A stretch of DNA of 64,000 bases from Onchocerca lupi (Eukaryota; Nematoda; Chromadorea; Rhabditida; Onchocercidae): assembly GCA_028564675.1 (NCBI GenBank), contig JAOVVO010000022.1:186001-250000 (forward strand), in the 5' to 3' direction. How positions within the stretch are numbered: position 1 is the first letter of the stretch; each line of letters opens with the position of its first letter. The notes under the pieces were generated by a model, which was given only the letters and a program-made list of their open reading frames with translations, ran no database searches and was not told the origin of the DNA. The translations under genes and the position numbers were made by a program. Shown piece by piece: positions 1 to 11,054 of the stretch.

Positions 1-147
1 ATTTTTTTTACACAACTTTTATGATTCTTGGCTACTTTTTATATTATATTTCAAGCTATGTCATGAATCGTGAAATATTACAAGATTTTTCTTAATCGTA
101 ATTTCTGCATCAGAGCAGTTAGATGAACAAGATGAATATGAATTATC

Positions 148-1146
148 ATGGAAGAAGCGTTAGTTCAATATCCATCCTTAACGTTGTTTATAGATGTAGT
201 TACTAAGTTCTGCAGTTTCATTGCAGGGATGTTTGAAGGACTTCTGCTTTATCCTACATTGGGTTTTAATTTGCTACGTAATTATCTGCAACCAGTGAAG
301 TGGGCATGGTATAATCGTATCGATGATATCATTGTACTCGGTGCGCTGCCATTCCGCAGCATGGTAAAAGAACTCATTGAAAAAGAAAATATTGGTGCCG
401 TTGTTTGCTGTACACAAGGTATTTGATTTTCAAATTTTCTACAAAAAATAAGCTTTCTGTGGTTTTCTGGATTTGTTGGTTTTTCAAGTGAAGTAATGCT
501 GAATTGCTGTCTCTAATATAGACATTAGATGAATTTTCAATAACTGATCGAATTTATACGTTATATTATAACTAGCTAAGGTAATTGATTAAGGCTACAA
601 ACTTCTATTATATTGTAGAATATGAGACGCAAGCTGTTTGGAAAGCAATGGATGAAAAAGAATGGAGAAAAAGTGGTATAGAATTCTATGCATTACCAAT
701 GACCGATTTCATAGGTACAACATCCAGATCATCAATCGATAAAGCCGTTAAATTTGTTGATGAAATCGCACAACGGGGTAAATCGGTGTAAGTAATTATT
801 TTCTTACTTTGGTTTAATTCATTCAGTGGTATGAATATTGTGATTTATATGTCATTTGTATCTAGGTATTCAAGTATGGGTTCTGTATTAAAAATTCGGA
901 TAAATGAGCTTGTATTATTTCTTTCAAAAAATTGTAATCTTTTTTAGATATGTACATTGCAAAGCGGGTCGTACGCGTAGCGCAATGTTTGTTACATGTT
1001 ATCTGATGCGTAAGAATAATTGGTATCCAAATGTAGCTTTTGAGTTCATTAAAGTGAAACGACCTCAGGTAGTACTTGGAAATGCTCAGTGGCGGACGGT
1101 TAACGAATACCAGAGATATTTGGATCACATAACTGGACTTGCTTAA
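148..1146 (+). CDS. PTPMT1: PTPMT1-type dual-specificity phosphatase (mitochondrial), 3 exons
   Basis: Exons 148-418, 619-787 and 948-1146 join in frame to 212 residues, close to the roughly 200 of animal PTPMT1. The Cys-phosphatase signature HCKAGRTR lies at residues 150-157, with C151 the expected nucleophile and R157 the phosphate-binding Arg; D120 in LPMTD is the likely general acid. The motif EYET at 91-94, split by intron 1, matches the family. A hydrophobic N-terminal stretch (about 11-45) could anchor or target the protein. Family knowledge: PTPMT1 sits at the inner mitochondrial membrane and dephosphorylates phosphatidylglycerol phosphate in cardiolipin synthesis. Start choice: an in-frame TGA lies two codons upstream of the ATG at 148. 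Donors are AAG/GTATTT and GGT/GTAAGT; acceptors are TTGTAG and TTTTAG. Family assignment is firm, exact localisation is inferred. Confidence 0.9.
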
Positions 1147-3737
1147 ATATAATTGTCAAATTTCTAAAGATAATAATTTATGGAAAATTTCGATAGTTTG
1201 TAATTGCTTTATTATTTAGTATAACTGTAAAAATCATAAAATTACTGACTACTTATCAAATTCCAAATACTGATTCTTTCATTGAATTTCGCTGCAGAAC
1301 AGGAAGAATTCAGATTTTCATAGGAATCGCTTTGTCTTTTATATTATTATACATTTGAACTATTCGAAATCTTTATGATAATAAAAACGGATATCTTCGT
1401 TCTGATCTTTTGATGTGAATGAAAGGTTTTTTTACTCATTCTCTTTGCTCAACTGTTAATTATTCAACTGTTGCCAATTTTCCTTATCATTAACGTAAAT
1501 TAGTGTCCTTTAAATATTTTTTGCTTATTGCAAACTTATAGTTTAAATGGTAGATATTTTTCACTTTTAGTTCAAATGCCGAATTTTTAGTTGTTCATTT
1601 TTATGACTGAAGTAGTATATTCTTTTTTTTTTTGGAATGTCTTATTTAGAGAGAATTTTCATTGAAATTTTCAGAATCTTCATTTTTAATCTTCTGATGT
1701 CTATTTCCAAAGAACTCTTGAATTTAAATTTTTATGATGTAAATAAAGTATTTGTAAACGAAACTTCTTTGAAATGATGCTGTATATCATCGTGAATAAT
1801 TTTGTTAGGAACCGGTATTGATTAATTTAGTAACCGGTTCCACTGATTCTTTTAATTTCAGTTTATATTTAATCATTATTTCAAGTGGATCGTCCATGAT
1901 TATTTTACATGAGATAAATATACTTTTCGAGTATGTATTTATTCTTGATATAATGCCTCAAGCCCATTTCAGCGAAGTACTGAATATTCAGAAGTAGTAA
2001 TGTATTTTTAAAGAATGTGATTATTGATGTCAAATTGATCAACAATCTTTCATGCACATTGCTTTTGGTAACATTTCTTTAGAAAGTCAGACTGGTCGTG
2101 TAATATGATTTTTAAATATTTTGTTACATCATATTAGTTTACGATGACAATCTGTAAGTGATATATTGCTTCGTTTTACTAGTTTTGCGAGCAGTTTTCT
2201 TAATTTTGGCCAGCTTTCTGTAACTGATTAGGAACTATGATAAATTTTTTTTTTTTTTTTGCACAAGGTATTTGCTTAATTTAAAACTTAGTTCTAAGAA
2301 TTTTTTATTTGAATTTAATTAGTTTTAGACTGAAAGCACAATAGACGAAAGAGAAATTAGTCATTACTGTACGGCATTATCATGCTATTGTCACTCATTC
2401 TTTGAGATTCTTCGCGAAGCGCTCGCATAATGATTAATTTGAATTTTTTTTAGTCTGATTTAGAAATTAAGGAGATTTCTCATTATTTTTTAATATTCGT
2501 TTCAAATTAGCAAACATCTGATTTGTAACAATCTAAAAAGTCAAGAAACTTCTAGTTAAATCCTAAATTTTTAGCAGAAATCCTCTTCTCATTCCTTTCA
2601 TCACAGTTGCAGAATTTTGAGAACTTTTCGATCTACCTGCGATTGCTACACCCACTCTCAGCATTCCTACTTTTATCAAATTTTTTCTTTTTCCTTACTT
2701 TTTGTCTGCTTGGATTTCAGAAAATCAGCTTTTGATCTCAACAATTTTTTTCTGAAACAAAGAAGTGTCAGTGTTTGAATTGGTTTTATTGGCGCTGATT
2801 AATCTTTTGTCTCAGATCACTGATACAAATATCTATTCCTTTATTGTTATTGATCAGTCACCGTTCGATGGAAAAGCTATTGATCCAATAGAACAGCAAT
2901 TCGTAGCCTCATGCCAGCTTGTTTAATTTATCGATTTCTGATCATTTCAAGGCAGATACCATAATTTCTTATTTTTCTATTCCGATTCCTTGCATTTTTA
3001 GACGTTAATTTATTCTTTTGACAGAATCCACAAAAATAATTTGATTGTTCTTTGAGATCCATTTGGATCGAATTTTGTCAACAATTGTCATAGATATTTA
3101 GTCTTCTATATGTAAACATATCCAGAAAACTATTGGTGAAGACTGGCTGTCCTTTCTAGTCTCTTGTTATATGCTGTAGATCTTGTGATCCATAATTTTG
3201 TTAAGCTGTTGGCAGATGCTCGATCTTCCTTTTCTTTAGCTTCTAAGTATGCTTTCCCAAAACTTCGTCTTTCAACTTCTCTCCTCCTCCTAATCCTCAT
3301 CTCTTTTCTATTATTTCATCCATAATGCCTGTTGCAAATCCCATGGATTGATGACATCCAGGATGCTCAGTGATTCTCTGTCATGCTCGTTAAAACGTGG
3401 GATCAACGCAAGCCACACGCACTCCACTTTCCTCATTTCAGTGCTTTTTCTATCGTTGTTTTTTCAAAGTTTTCGCTAGAATGAATGTGACAAACATGGA
3501 ACAGACTTCAGTAGAAAGATCCCGCAGTTATTGCATGAAGCCACTTTGATGCTCTTATGACCTTTATGATGCTAGCTGTGTCGTATTTGGATGACTTTTA
3601 ACATGAAAGTGGCATTTATTTTGCATCTTACCCTAACACATTTCAATTCTTACCCGCGGGATACCTTTTCCATCATTATTCTTGCACTTTTCAAATTTTA
3701 TTCTGGAAAAAATTAGTGAGCTATCATTGTAGTATTC

Positions 3738-4368
3738 TACAAATCAAGCATAATCTTTAGGATATGAAATTCGCTTTTTTTTTTCTTTTTTTTTTTTTAA
3801 TAATTTGAGATTTTGATCGATACGATTATTCCAAACAAAGACTCATCTTGGCAATTTACTCTCATCTTTTTTTGTCAACTTCTGTGTTTATTCCGTTAAT
3901 TTTTCCATAATTTTGGAAAGAGGAAGCAGCACAATTCAGATGATACCTTTTTGGATGGTTATGTCTTTAATAGTAGTATAGTCAGAAGTTATTATCGTCC
4001 TCAAATTTTTGTTTCCATAGATAAATCAAATTTCGACTTTTTTAATTACATTATACCCAAAGCATTGCCATTTTCTTTTTACCTGGAAGACTTTACTCTT
4101 GAATTGGATATTGATATGGATAAAGACTTTAAAATATTGGATTAAATTATTTTTTTTAATTTACAATCAACTATAATCGAGGACTATATCAGGGATAAAG
4201 AAAAGAATTAGGAACATTGGGTTTCTATCATAAGATACTCATTTTATGTTGGAAAAAATCATTTTCTATGTTTTCATATTCATTTAATTCAGTTCTTATT
4301 AATAAGAAAAATTCATGCGATTTTTATCATTTCAAATCAAGTACAATCTTTAGGATTCGAAATTCGCT
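3738..4368 (+). repeat. Diverged direct repeat, two copies of about 38 bp
   Basis: Positions 3738-3775 and 4331-4368 share a block reading roughly CAAATCAAG, then AATCTTTAGGAT, then GAAATTCGCT, with a few mismatches. The copies are about 593 bases apart in the same orientation. Flanks do not clearly align. Confidence 0.5.
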
Positions 4369-5423
4369 ACAAATTCGAGAATTTCTTTTAATACTTCAGA
4401 TTTTTCTTCTGCTGACAGAATTTTACGCTATCTAAATCATTAAATGAGTAGTCTGTTTACTCTATTTGAAACGTCCAATTTTTCAATGAGTACAATAATA
4501 TCATCGTTTTCCATTCATAAAACCTTAATTTTATTACATGATATTTTTGTATGATACAATGTAATTCTTTCATATGAAGTTTCATGCTTCTTAGGAAATC
4601 ACTCAGAATTCTTTCTTTTTACGCTGCTTATCTTCGTTTGCCATGCAAATGTACTATCGGACGTCACTACTTTATCTTCAGAAGACGTACCGTTTCTTTT
4701 CCGTAAAATTTGAATTTCCAACAATGTTTTATTGCTAACTTCGAGTAAAAATTTCATAAAAAACAGATTATATGATAACAACTTGTCTAATATGCTTCTT
4801 CTCATAAATATAATTGATGAAAACGATCGTCTCACGGGCTCTAATTTAGATATAATTTATTCCTACAAAATTTCCCTTTTTGCTGTGTTTGTTTTTAGCC
4901 TTCATATGTGTTACAAATCCTTTTTGAATGTGAAATTTTATTCAAGGTAGATTGAGGTTTTGCTGTGATTCATATCAAAAATATTTATGAAATACGATTT
5001 TTCGGACATATTGTTTCTTGTAAAAATTACTTCAAGAAATCAGGAAATTATCATCAAATGTTTGGTACTGTCGATTTATTTCAGGCTAAGCTTTACCATT
5101 CCATTCATGATGGTGCACTTATATCATCAGCATTTTGTTACACACAAGTTCTCATCGATTTCTTTGAAAAGCTAACCTCTTTTGACGTTTGGAAGATGAA
5201 AATTGAGAGAACATTAAATATGCGAACAATTCTGATGCATTAAGCTTTTAAATTATTGTGAAATGTGCAAAAGACAAAAACTTCAAGCATAAATGAATTG
5301 CAAAAAGCACTGCATGCATGTAATTCTATTTGCAAACAATTTTGATTTTTTTTTTTTTTTTTTTTTTGACATTTCTAGTTTGATCTGTTAGATTTCGGAA
5401 ATTCTCCAGCAAATTTCATCCAT

Positions 5424-5480
5424 ATTTTATTCTGATGAAAACTTGAAAGCGAATTTTATTCTGATGAAAACTTGAATTAG
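5424..5480 (+). repeat. Tandem duplication, 29-bp period
   Basis: The unit begins ATTTTATTCTGATGAAAAC and occurs at 5424 and again at 5453 with near identity, so the duplication is recent. Confidence 0.8.
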
Positions 5481-5837
5481 CAGCTATTTACTTATAGCTC
5501 AAATGGGACATCATAAATCTTTTCTCAATTTGACGCATTTCATCTATTCTTCTTCTCTTCCTTGTTTATTTATTCTTTTCCTAATTTCTTTCCCCTCATA
5601 TCGCCCTCTTTATATAGAAGCATTTATGGCTCATCCCAGATCCCTCTGTTTGAATATTCCCACATTGTTGACATCGCAAAAGTCGGCATTCAAACAGAAT
5701 TGAGAAATTTCTTTTGGCAAATTTTTACATATATTTTCGTTTCTTTAAAATAATTATCGGATTTTTTTATTTTCCTCAAAATTTTTTGTTACATTTTTTG
5801 TACATATCTGAAAGTTACTGTGGGATAGACATTTGCG

Positions 5838-7228
5838 TCATTGGATCATACTTATGAAGGTTATTATTACAGTAAAAATAGCGGTGATTCGATGTTGATA
5901 GTTCTTGAAGGTTGCTGATTGATTCAGCTGATTGATTATTGTTGTTTTATGTTGCTGAATGAATAGAGAAGATTCTGACAAATTAAGATTTCTCTCCCCA
6001 CATTGATAGAATATGCAGCTATCATCTGGTTTATTCAGAATACAGCGCTTTTTCAGATATCTGCAAAGCTAATAGATTATTCATATAGTATTGATGGGGC
6101 AATGGGAATATTCGAACATAAAGTACTGAATTAATGATTCTTTCAATTTTGAAAAAATAAAAAACTAGTGAATACCGAAAGCATTCTCTATTGTAGTGTA
6201 AATCGATGACATTTGAATGAGCACAAAAGTATGCATACAGTCGCGCCAGATATTTCAAAATTTGCTGCACTTCCTAGAAATTAATGAATTAGTGCAACTG
6301 CAACTTCAGATTCTCCTTTTCCAAATCGAATGGCGAGTGAATTTAGGATCATGAAGACTCCTTTTTATGCCGAATAATTCTAAAGCACTTATATGATTGA
6401 TATATTTTTTATCATTGTTCTTAAATTATATTTTTATTATCAGTGAGGAATACAAATAAAGTCGAATAGTGAATGTGAAATGAAACACTATTTTCTATCA
6501 ATTTTTACTGTTCGATGCATTTTTCGCCAGGTAGCAAAAGGATTTCAATGTTTTAATGATTTCAAAATAAGAGAACAATGTTTGACAATACATCAATTCA
6601 TATTGATTCAAATTTGATTATATTATTTCAAAAGAAAGGTAAAGATTACGGTAGCTGCTGGTCTGTTATTTCGAGTTTCTGCTTCGCATATAGCAAGGAG
6701 AAGTGAGAACATTGACACCGACATACTTTTTATTAGACCCAACTGAAAAGTTTAGTTTCGTTAAAAAAGAAAAAAAGTTGATTGTAAGAAAATATGCTTT
6801 TTCCGCATTATTTTCATTATTTAATTATAATTTCATCATTATAGAATATAAAAAGTTTTCCTCAAAAGTATTTGGAGAATTCCAATTAATTTCAACCAAA
6901 AACAAAACTTTTTTACCCTTTTCCAGAAGACATTATCAATGAATGTTTTGTTTTACAAAAATAAGATTGAAACATTCTAGGAAGTTTTTCATTGGTAATG
7001 TTTATAGTTATTTACTTTTGTAGCTAGACATGGAAGAATATTTTGTGTATGATCAGAACAGAATTCTATAAGATTACGAGATTCAACGTTATTCACGTCA
7101 ACGTGATCCATCTTGCTGCTTTCTGCAACGCATTCCTTATAATCTCTATAGCAATTCCAGATTATTTCTTTGCTGTAAACAACAACAACAATAGCAAAGA
7201 AAGCCTCAATGCTAACCAATTTCAACAT
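5838..7228 (-). CDS. Small secreted Cys-rich nematode protein with hydrophobic C-terminus, 3 exons
   Basis: On the minus strand, exons 7228-7016, 6273-6176 and 6060-5838 join in phase (0, then 2) to 177 residues. Residues 1-19 form a signal peptide (hydrophobic core AFFAIVVVV). The mature part has nine Cys, at 26, 33, 57, 67, 88, 102, 110, 119 and 124, in a CxxxxxxC...C...PCL...FC...EC...C...CxxxxC pattern. Two N-glycosylation sequons (NLS, NQS) follow, and the last 16 residues are hydrophobic, as in a GPI signal or tail anchor. Splice signals: AAAA/GTAAAT, TTTCTAG, TTTCG/GTATTC and TTTGCAG. The Cys spacing recalls worm CPG4-like or T20D4.11-like (DUF19) secreted domains, but that is an impression, not a firm match. 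Function unknown. Intron 1 is 742 bases and intron 2 is 115. The phase-consistent chain ending in a hydrophobic tail is the main support. Confidence 0.68.
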
Positions 7229-7265
7229 TTTAGGTAATAAAAGTGAATTGTCTTCTTCCAAAATT

Positions 7266-7275
7266 CTTTATATAG
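7266..7275 (-). promoter_or_regulatory. TATA-like element upstream of the Cys-rich protein gene
   Basis: The minus strand reads CTATATAAAG, about 38 bases upstream of the ATG at 7228. The position suits a core promoter if the transcript is not trans-spliced. TATA-like strings are common in DNA this AT-rich. Confidence 0.3.
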
Positions 7276-9894
7276 CTTTGAGCATTCGGAAATTTGCATA
7301 AAGTCACTTAGATTTCAATTTTTTGAAACAATAAGAATTGTAAAATTTTTTGAATTTATATAAATGGGCAAAAAGGATTGCAATACATTTACACATTAAT
7401 ATAAATCATTAAATTGATATTGTACTGACCTTTGACATTTTAACTTTGAATATTTCTTTTTAAATTCTGCTCACGTAATATTCGCATATTTGTCACTGTA
7501 CATAACTATTGTGATGTTAGCACTAATTATGATGTGATATGATTTCGTGGTACTTATTGGAGATGGTAATAGCACTTCAGAATACATTATTATCACTGTC
7601 GTTACTAAACACGATAAAATTGTTCAATTGATAGCATTTTCAGATCAAAAAATAATTAGAGTAAAGTAGGTCGGGTTTTCTAGCTTCATCCTAGCAAATA
7701 TGTTATTATTGGTATTAGTATAAAATTTCTTATAATACTAATGCACACTAAAGGGATGTAATCCAATCGATCATTTTTTACTTGAAATTCTATTACTTTA
7801 AGATCTTAACATATATTTTTTTCTCAGAAGGTTAAATAATTTCAGAAATTAAATAAGATAATGAAAATGTTCGGCGGTGTTACCAATATAAGTAAAATAG
7901 GATGATTCATCATGATCGTATCGATTGAATCTGTGTTCTTATCAAATTCATTTAAAAAAACTTAAAATTGATATCGATTTAACCAAATAATGATGTCGTT
8001 TATATATCCGAACATTTTTCTCGTATAAATATTCTCCTTATGTTATCGTAAGCGTATTTATCAAATTTTGAAATGATTCTTGAGGAACTCCTTTCCTTAC
8101 TATTGCTAATCTGTCTGAAATCTGTTCTATTTTTTGTTAGTCCTCAGGATTTTATCATCGTCTTTCAGAGGATGCCAAGAAATAGTGTGAGAAGAGGAGA
8201 GAATGAAGTTTTAACTCTTCACAGCTATCCTTAAAATAGATCCATACACTATGATGTAGATGAGATAGATGTTCCTTTTCTTCCAGAGTGTTTTATGGTC
8301 TTAATTTATGATGCGGGATATACATACTTATAGTTTACGCATCTTAAAATATGCTAAAAGAATAGTTTCTCGATTAGTTGGATTGAAAACTTAAAATTTT
8401 TTAAAATTTTAGAAATTGAGTACATTTCAAATATATTTCCGAATGCCTTCTGGCATTTCATGCACTATTTCAAATTTTTTTTTTTTTTTCATATTTTGAT
8501 TAGAATAACTTAAATGTTACTGTTGTTATTACGTTTCCCAAACTGTTGCTTAAATCCGAAATCGTTTTTCAATGGTTGGATCAGCCATATTATTGTAGAA
8601 TAGCTTAATATCAAGTAATTCTATCTGATCATTTCTATTTTCATTACTCAATTCAATTATTTCCATTGACCTGTTTGTTTCGCATTTGTTATTTTTTTTT
8701 TTTTTTTTTGCTTGAGATATTTAGTAAACATTTTTGGAAAATTATCTGTTATAGGATTTTTTGGTTTTATTGGGAATAATATAAGGACTTATATGCAGTC
8801 AGGTTTTGGCTTTTGATTATTTTCTGAAGATCCCGAGTATTCCGAGTCAATTCACGATCCTAAATTTATTGTTTTCGGAAAGCCGTATGAGTTAAAATGG
8901 CACTATGAATATTGATGAAGCATTACTTGGAACCTTTCTTATCTTTCCATCTTCTCCTTAAGTTTTGAGAAAATTATTTATTAATTTTTATTCTTAACGC
9001 ATTAGCTCGTTTCTTACTTCTACCGAAAATATTCACTGACTACTAATTTAGTTCATCGGAAACAAAATAATTTTGACAATTTATTCCAGATATAGTACTC
9101 ATCACTTATCCTTTCCAGCTTAACTTATTTTATTGATAAAAGATAGCATATGATAATAGTATTATTTAAATAAATCACAATATCAGTGACTCTTATTTGG
9201 CCTACTTTTACTGCTTTTACCATGCCAACTTTTGCATTTTTCATAACATATCATTTGGAGCTTATCATTGAAGTAAAATTAGTTGCCACTATTTGATTCC
9301 ATTCGATATTATGACATATTTTTATAATGAAAAAATTCTAGAAAACTTTTGTTGCTTTTTGCAACACTTTGCATAAACTTTTCGAAATTCTTTTTCTGAA
9401 ATTATTGGACTAATGGGAAGAAAAATTTAGAAAAATAAACATTTCTTTTTGAATTCTGTTTGCTTTTCCCAATACATTCGGCATGATTTTTCTATCTGAA
9501 ATTTTTTTTTTTTTCACTGTTTGATAAATTTCTGAATAATATGTTTAATTACTAAAATCAAATCTTTTGCCATGAATTATCCTTGATTATTCAGTTTTTT
9601 AATGGTTCTTTGAAATATATGCTCTACGAAGTATTATAAATTAAATTTTAATGCTTTGCTGTAAGATAGTATGTTTCATACAACTTTCATAAGATTAATT
9701 GATATATACACGGAGTACACGTTTAAAACTTCTGCACACCTGTTTTCGGGGAATTGAAATTTGGGGAATGATAAATGATTTGTTATGTAGTGAAATCCTT
9801 GACATGATAAATTTTATTTGCCGCAACTATGATAGACAATGAATTGATGAGTATCGATAATATCAGTCAATAATTTGTACATCGCTTTGAAAGA

Positions 9895-10165
9895 AAGGGA
9901 ATTATGGGAAATTGATAGAATTCGAGGTTTGGAAAGTGCCGCTGGTCAAATACTGATAAGAGCAAAGGAATTGAATTCCTGACTGGTCAGAGCAAAGGAC
10001 TTGATAAAAATGAATGACCCCTGCAGATAAGAACTTTTTTATAGTGAAGCTGTTCATTACATGTGAACCCTTGCACAATTTGCAACATATCAGCTTATAG
10101 CGCAAAGAGAGATAACTTACAACATTTCATCATAGCAGAACCAATTTACAATATGTTGATTATAT
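9895..10165 (-). repeat. Interspersed repeat family, copy A
   Basis: Read on the minus strand, this segment aligns with plus-strand 42890-43215. Shared blocks include CTCTCTTTGCGCTA, then a TGTTGTAAATTG-like box, GTTATCTG versus CTTATCTG, and CAATTCCTTTGCTCT followed by AGTATTTGACCAGCGGC. Copy A carries an extra internal duplication of the TCCTTTGCTCT segment. An open frame at 9902-10105 is simply part of the repeat. No terminal repeats or target-site duplications were defined. Confidence 0.7.
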
Positions 10166-11054
10166 CGTAAAGGTCAAAGTTTGACCATACAAAGATATTT
10201 CTATGCTACAAAAATTTTTGATTATTTGAAAATATCTATATTTCAAAAAATATTTCGGTTTTCCCGACACTTGGCTATGTATACATTTGTTTTATTTACC
10301 AAGTGGATGAATGAAATATCTTCAGAACATTTGATGTTGATTCGACCATTTAAAGTTTTTTTTTTCTTTAAAACAACCTGGTGGACAGAAGTAAAAGGCT
10401 AAACTAATTCAAGATAGAAAGGTCAACGAACGACTGACATAATCAGTGTAAGTGCTTTCGACTCTGTGTAATTCAGCTTATAATATAATCAATTTGTTAT
10501 AATTATTGATTTCTTTTTTTCTTGTAACTAAGAATACAACTAAAATAATGGGCCGGTATTCCATTTGACTGTTTTCATTTGATCCATTTTCAAAAAGTAC
10601 AAGCATCCAGTAGTCACAAGTCAATTGTTCAAGAATCCAGAGATTAATTTTAATATTGAATTTTATTCTTCTTGCTTCAAGAGTCGCTCTTTTGATCATT
10701 TTATCTTCTAGTTAAAATTATCCATTTTTTTAACCTTTTTTTGGAAGAGTTATAACAAATTTTGATTTTTTATCTAGCTTTACATATTATTAGACTATCC
10801 AAATTTTTAGGGCGATGTGCCGTTTACCGTTGATGAGATGACTAATAATCAGTCTATCTTTTTAACTAATTATTCGAATCTGTCTTTTCTCGTAAGTTTC
10901 TCAGTCTAAATTCCGTACATTTTATCTGTATCGTAGTCATTTAAGGATATGAATCGGATAAAAGAAAAATTGCACAACCTCTTCATCTGGAAAATTCGTT
11001 AATTCCTCTTCATTCGGGACGATCCCATTCATTTATCCTAGTAGAATCAGTGTG

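Larger units (their letters stand above)
1147..5837. other. Gene-poor intergenic DNA
   Basis: AT-rich sequence with several long T tracts (for example near 2248, 3777 and 5347). No convincing gene was found. A slightly GC-richer patch lies at about 3200-3560. Open frames at about 3918-4145 and 4965-5243 (plus) and 4599-4835 (minus) are possible exons but lack a complete gene model; see findings. Confidence 0.5.
7229..11054. other. Gene-poor intergenic DNA with one interspersed repeat copy
   Basis: AT-rich sequence with T tracts near 8470, 8690 and 9500. Apart from the repeat at 9895-10165, no supported gene or RNA was seen. Confidence 0.5.

Noticed and set aside
862..1128. 88-codon minus-strand ORF
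   Set aside because: Antisense shadow of the PTPMT1-like third exon.
3311..3436. 41-codon minus-strand ORF in the GC-richer patch
   Set aside because: Too short, no signal peptide, no partner exons and no recognised similarity.
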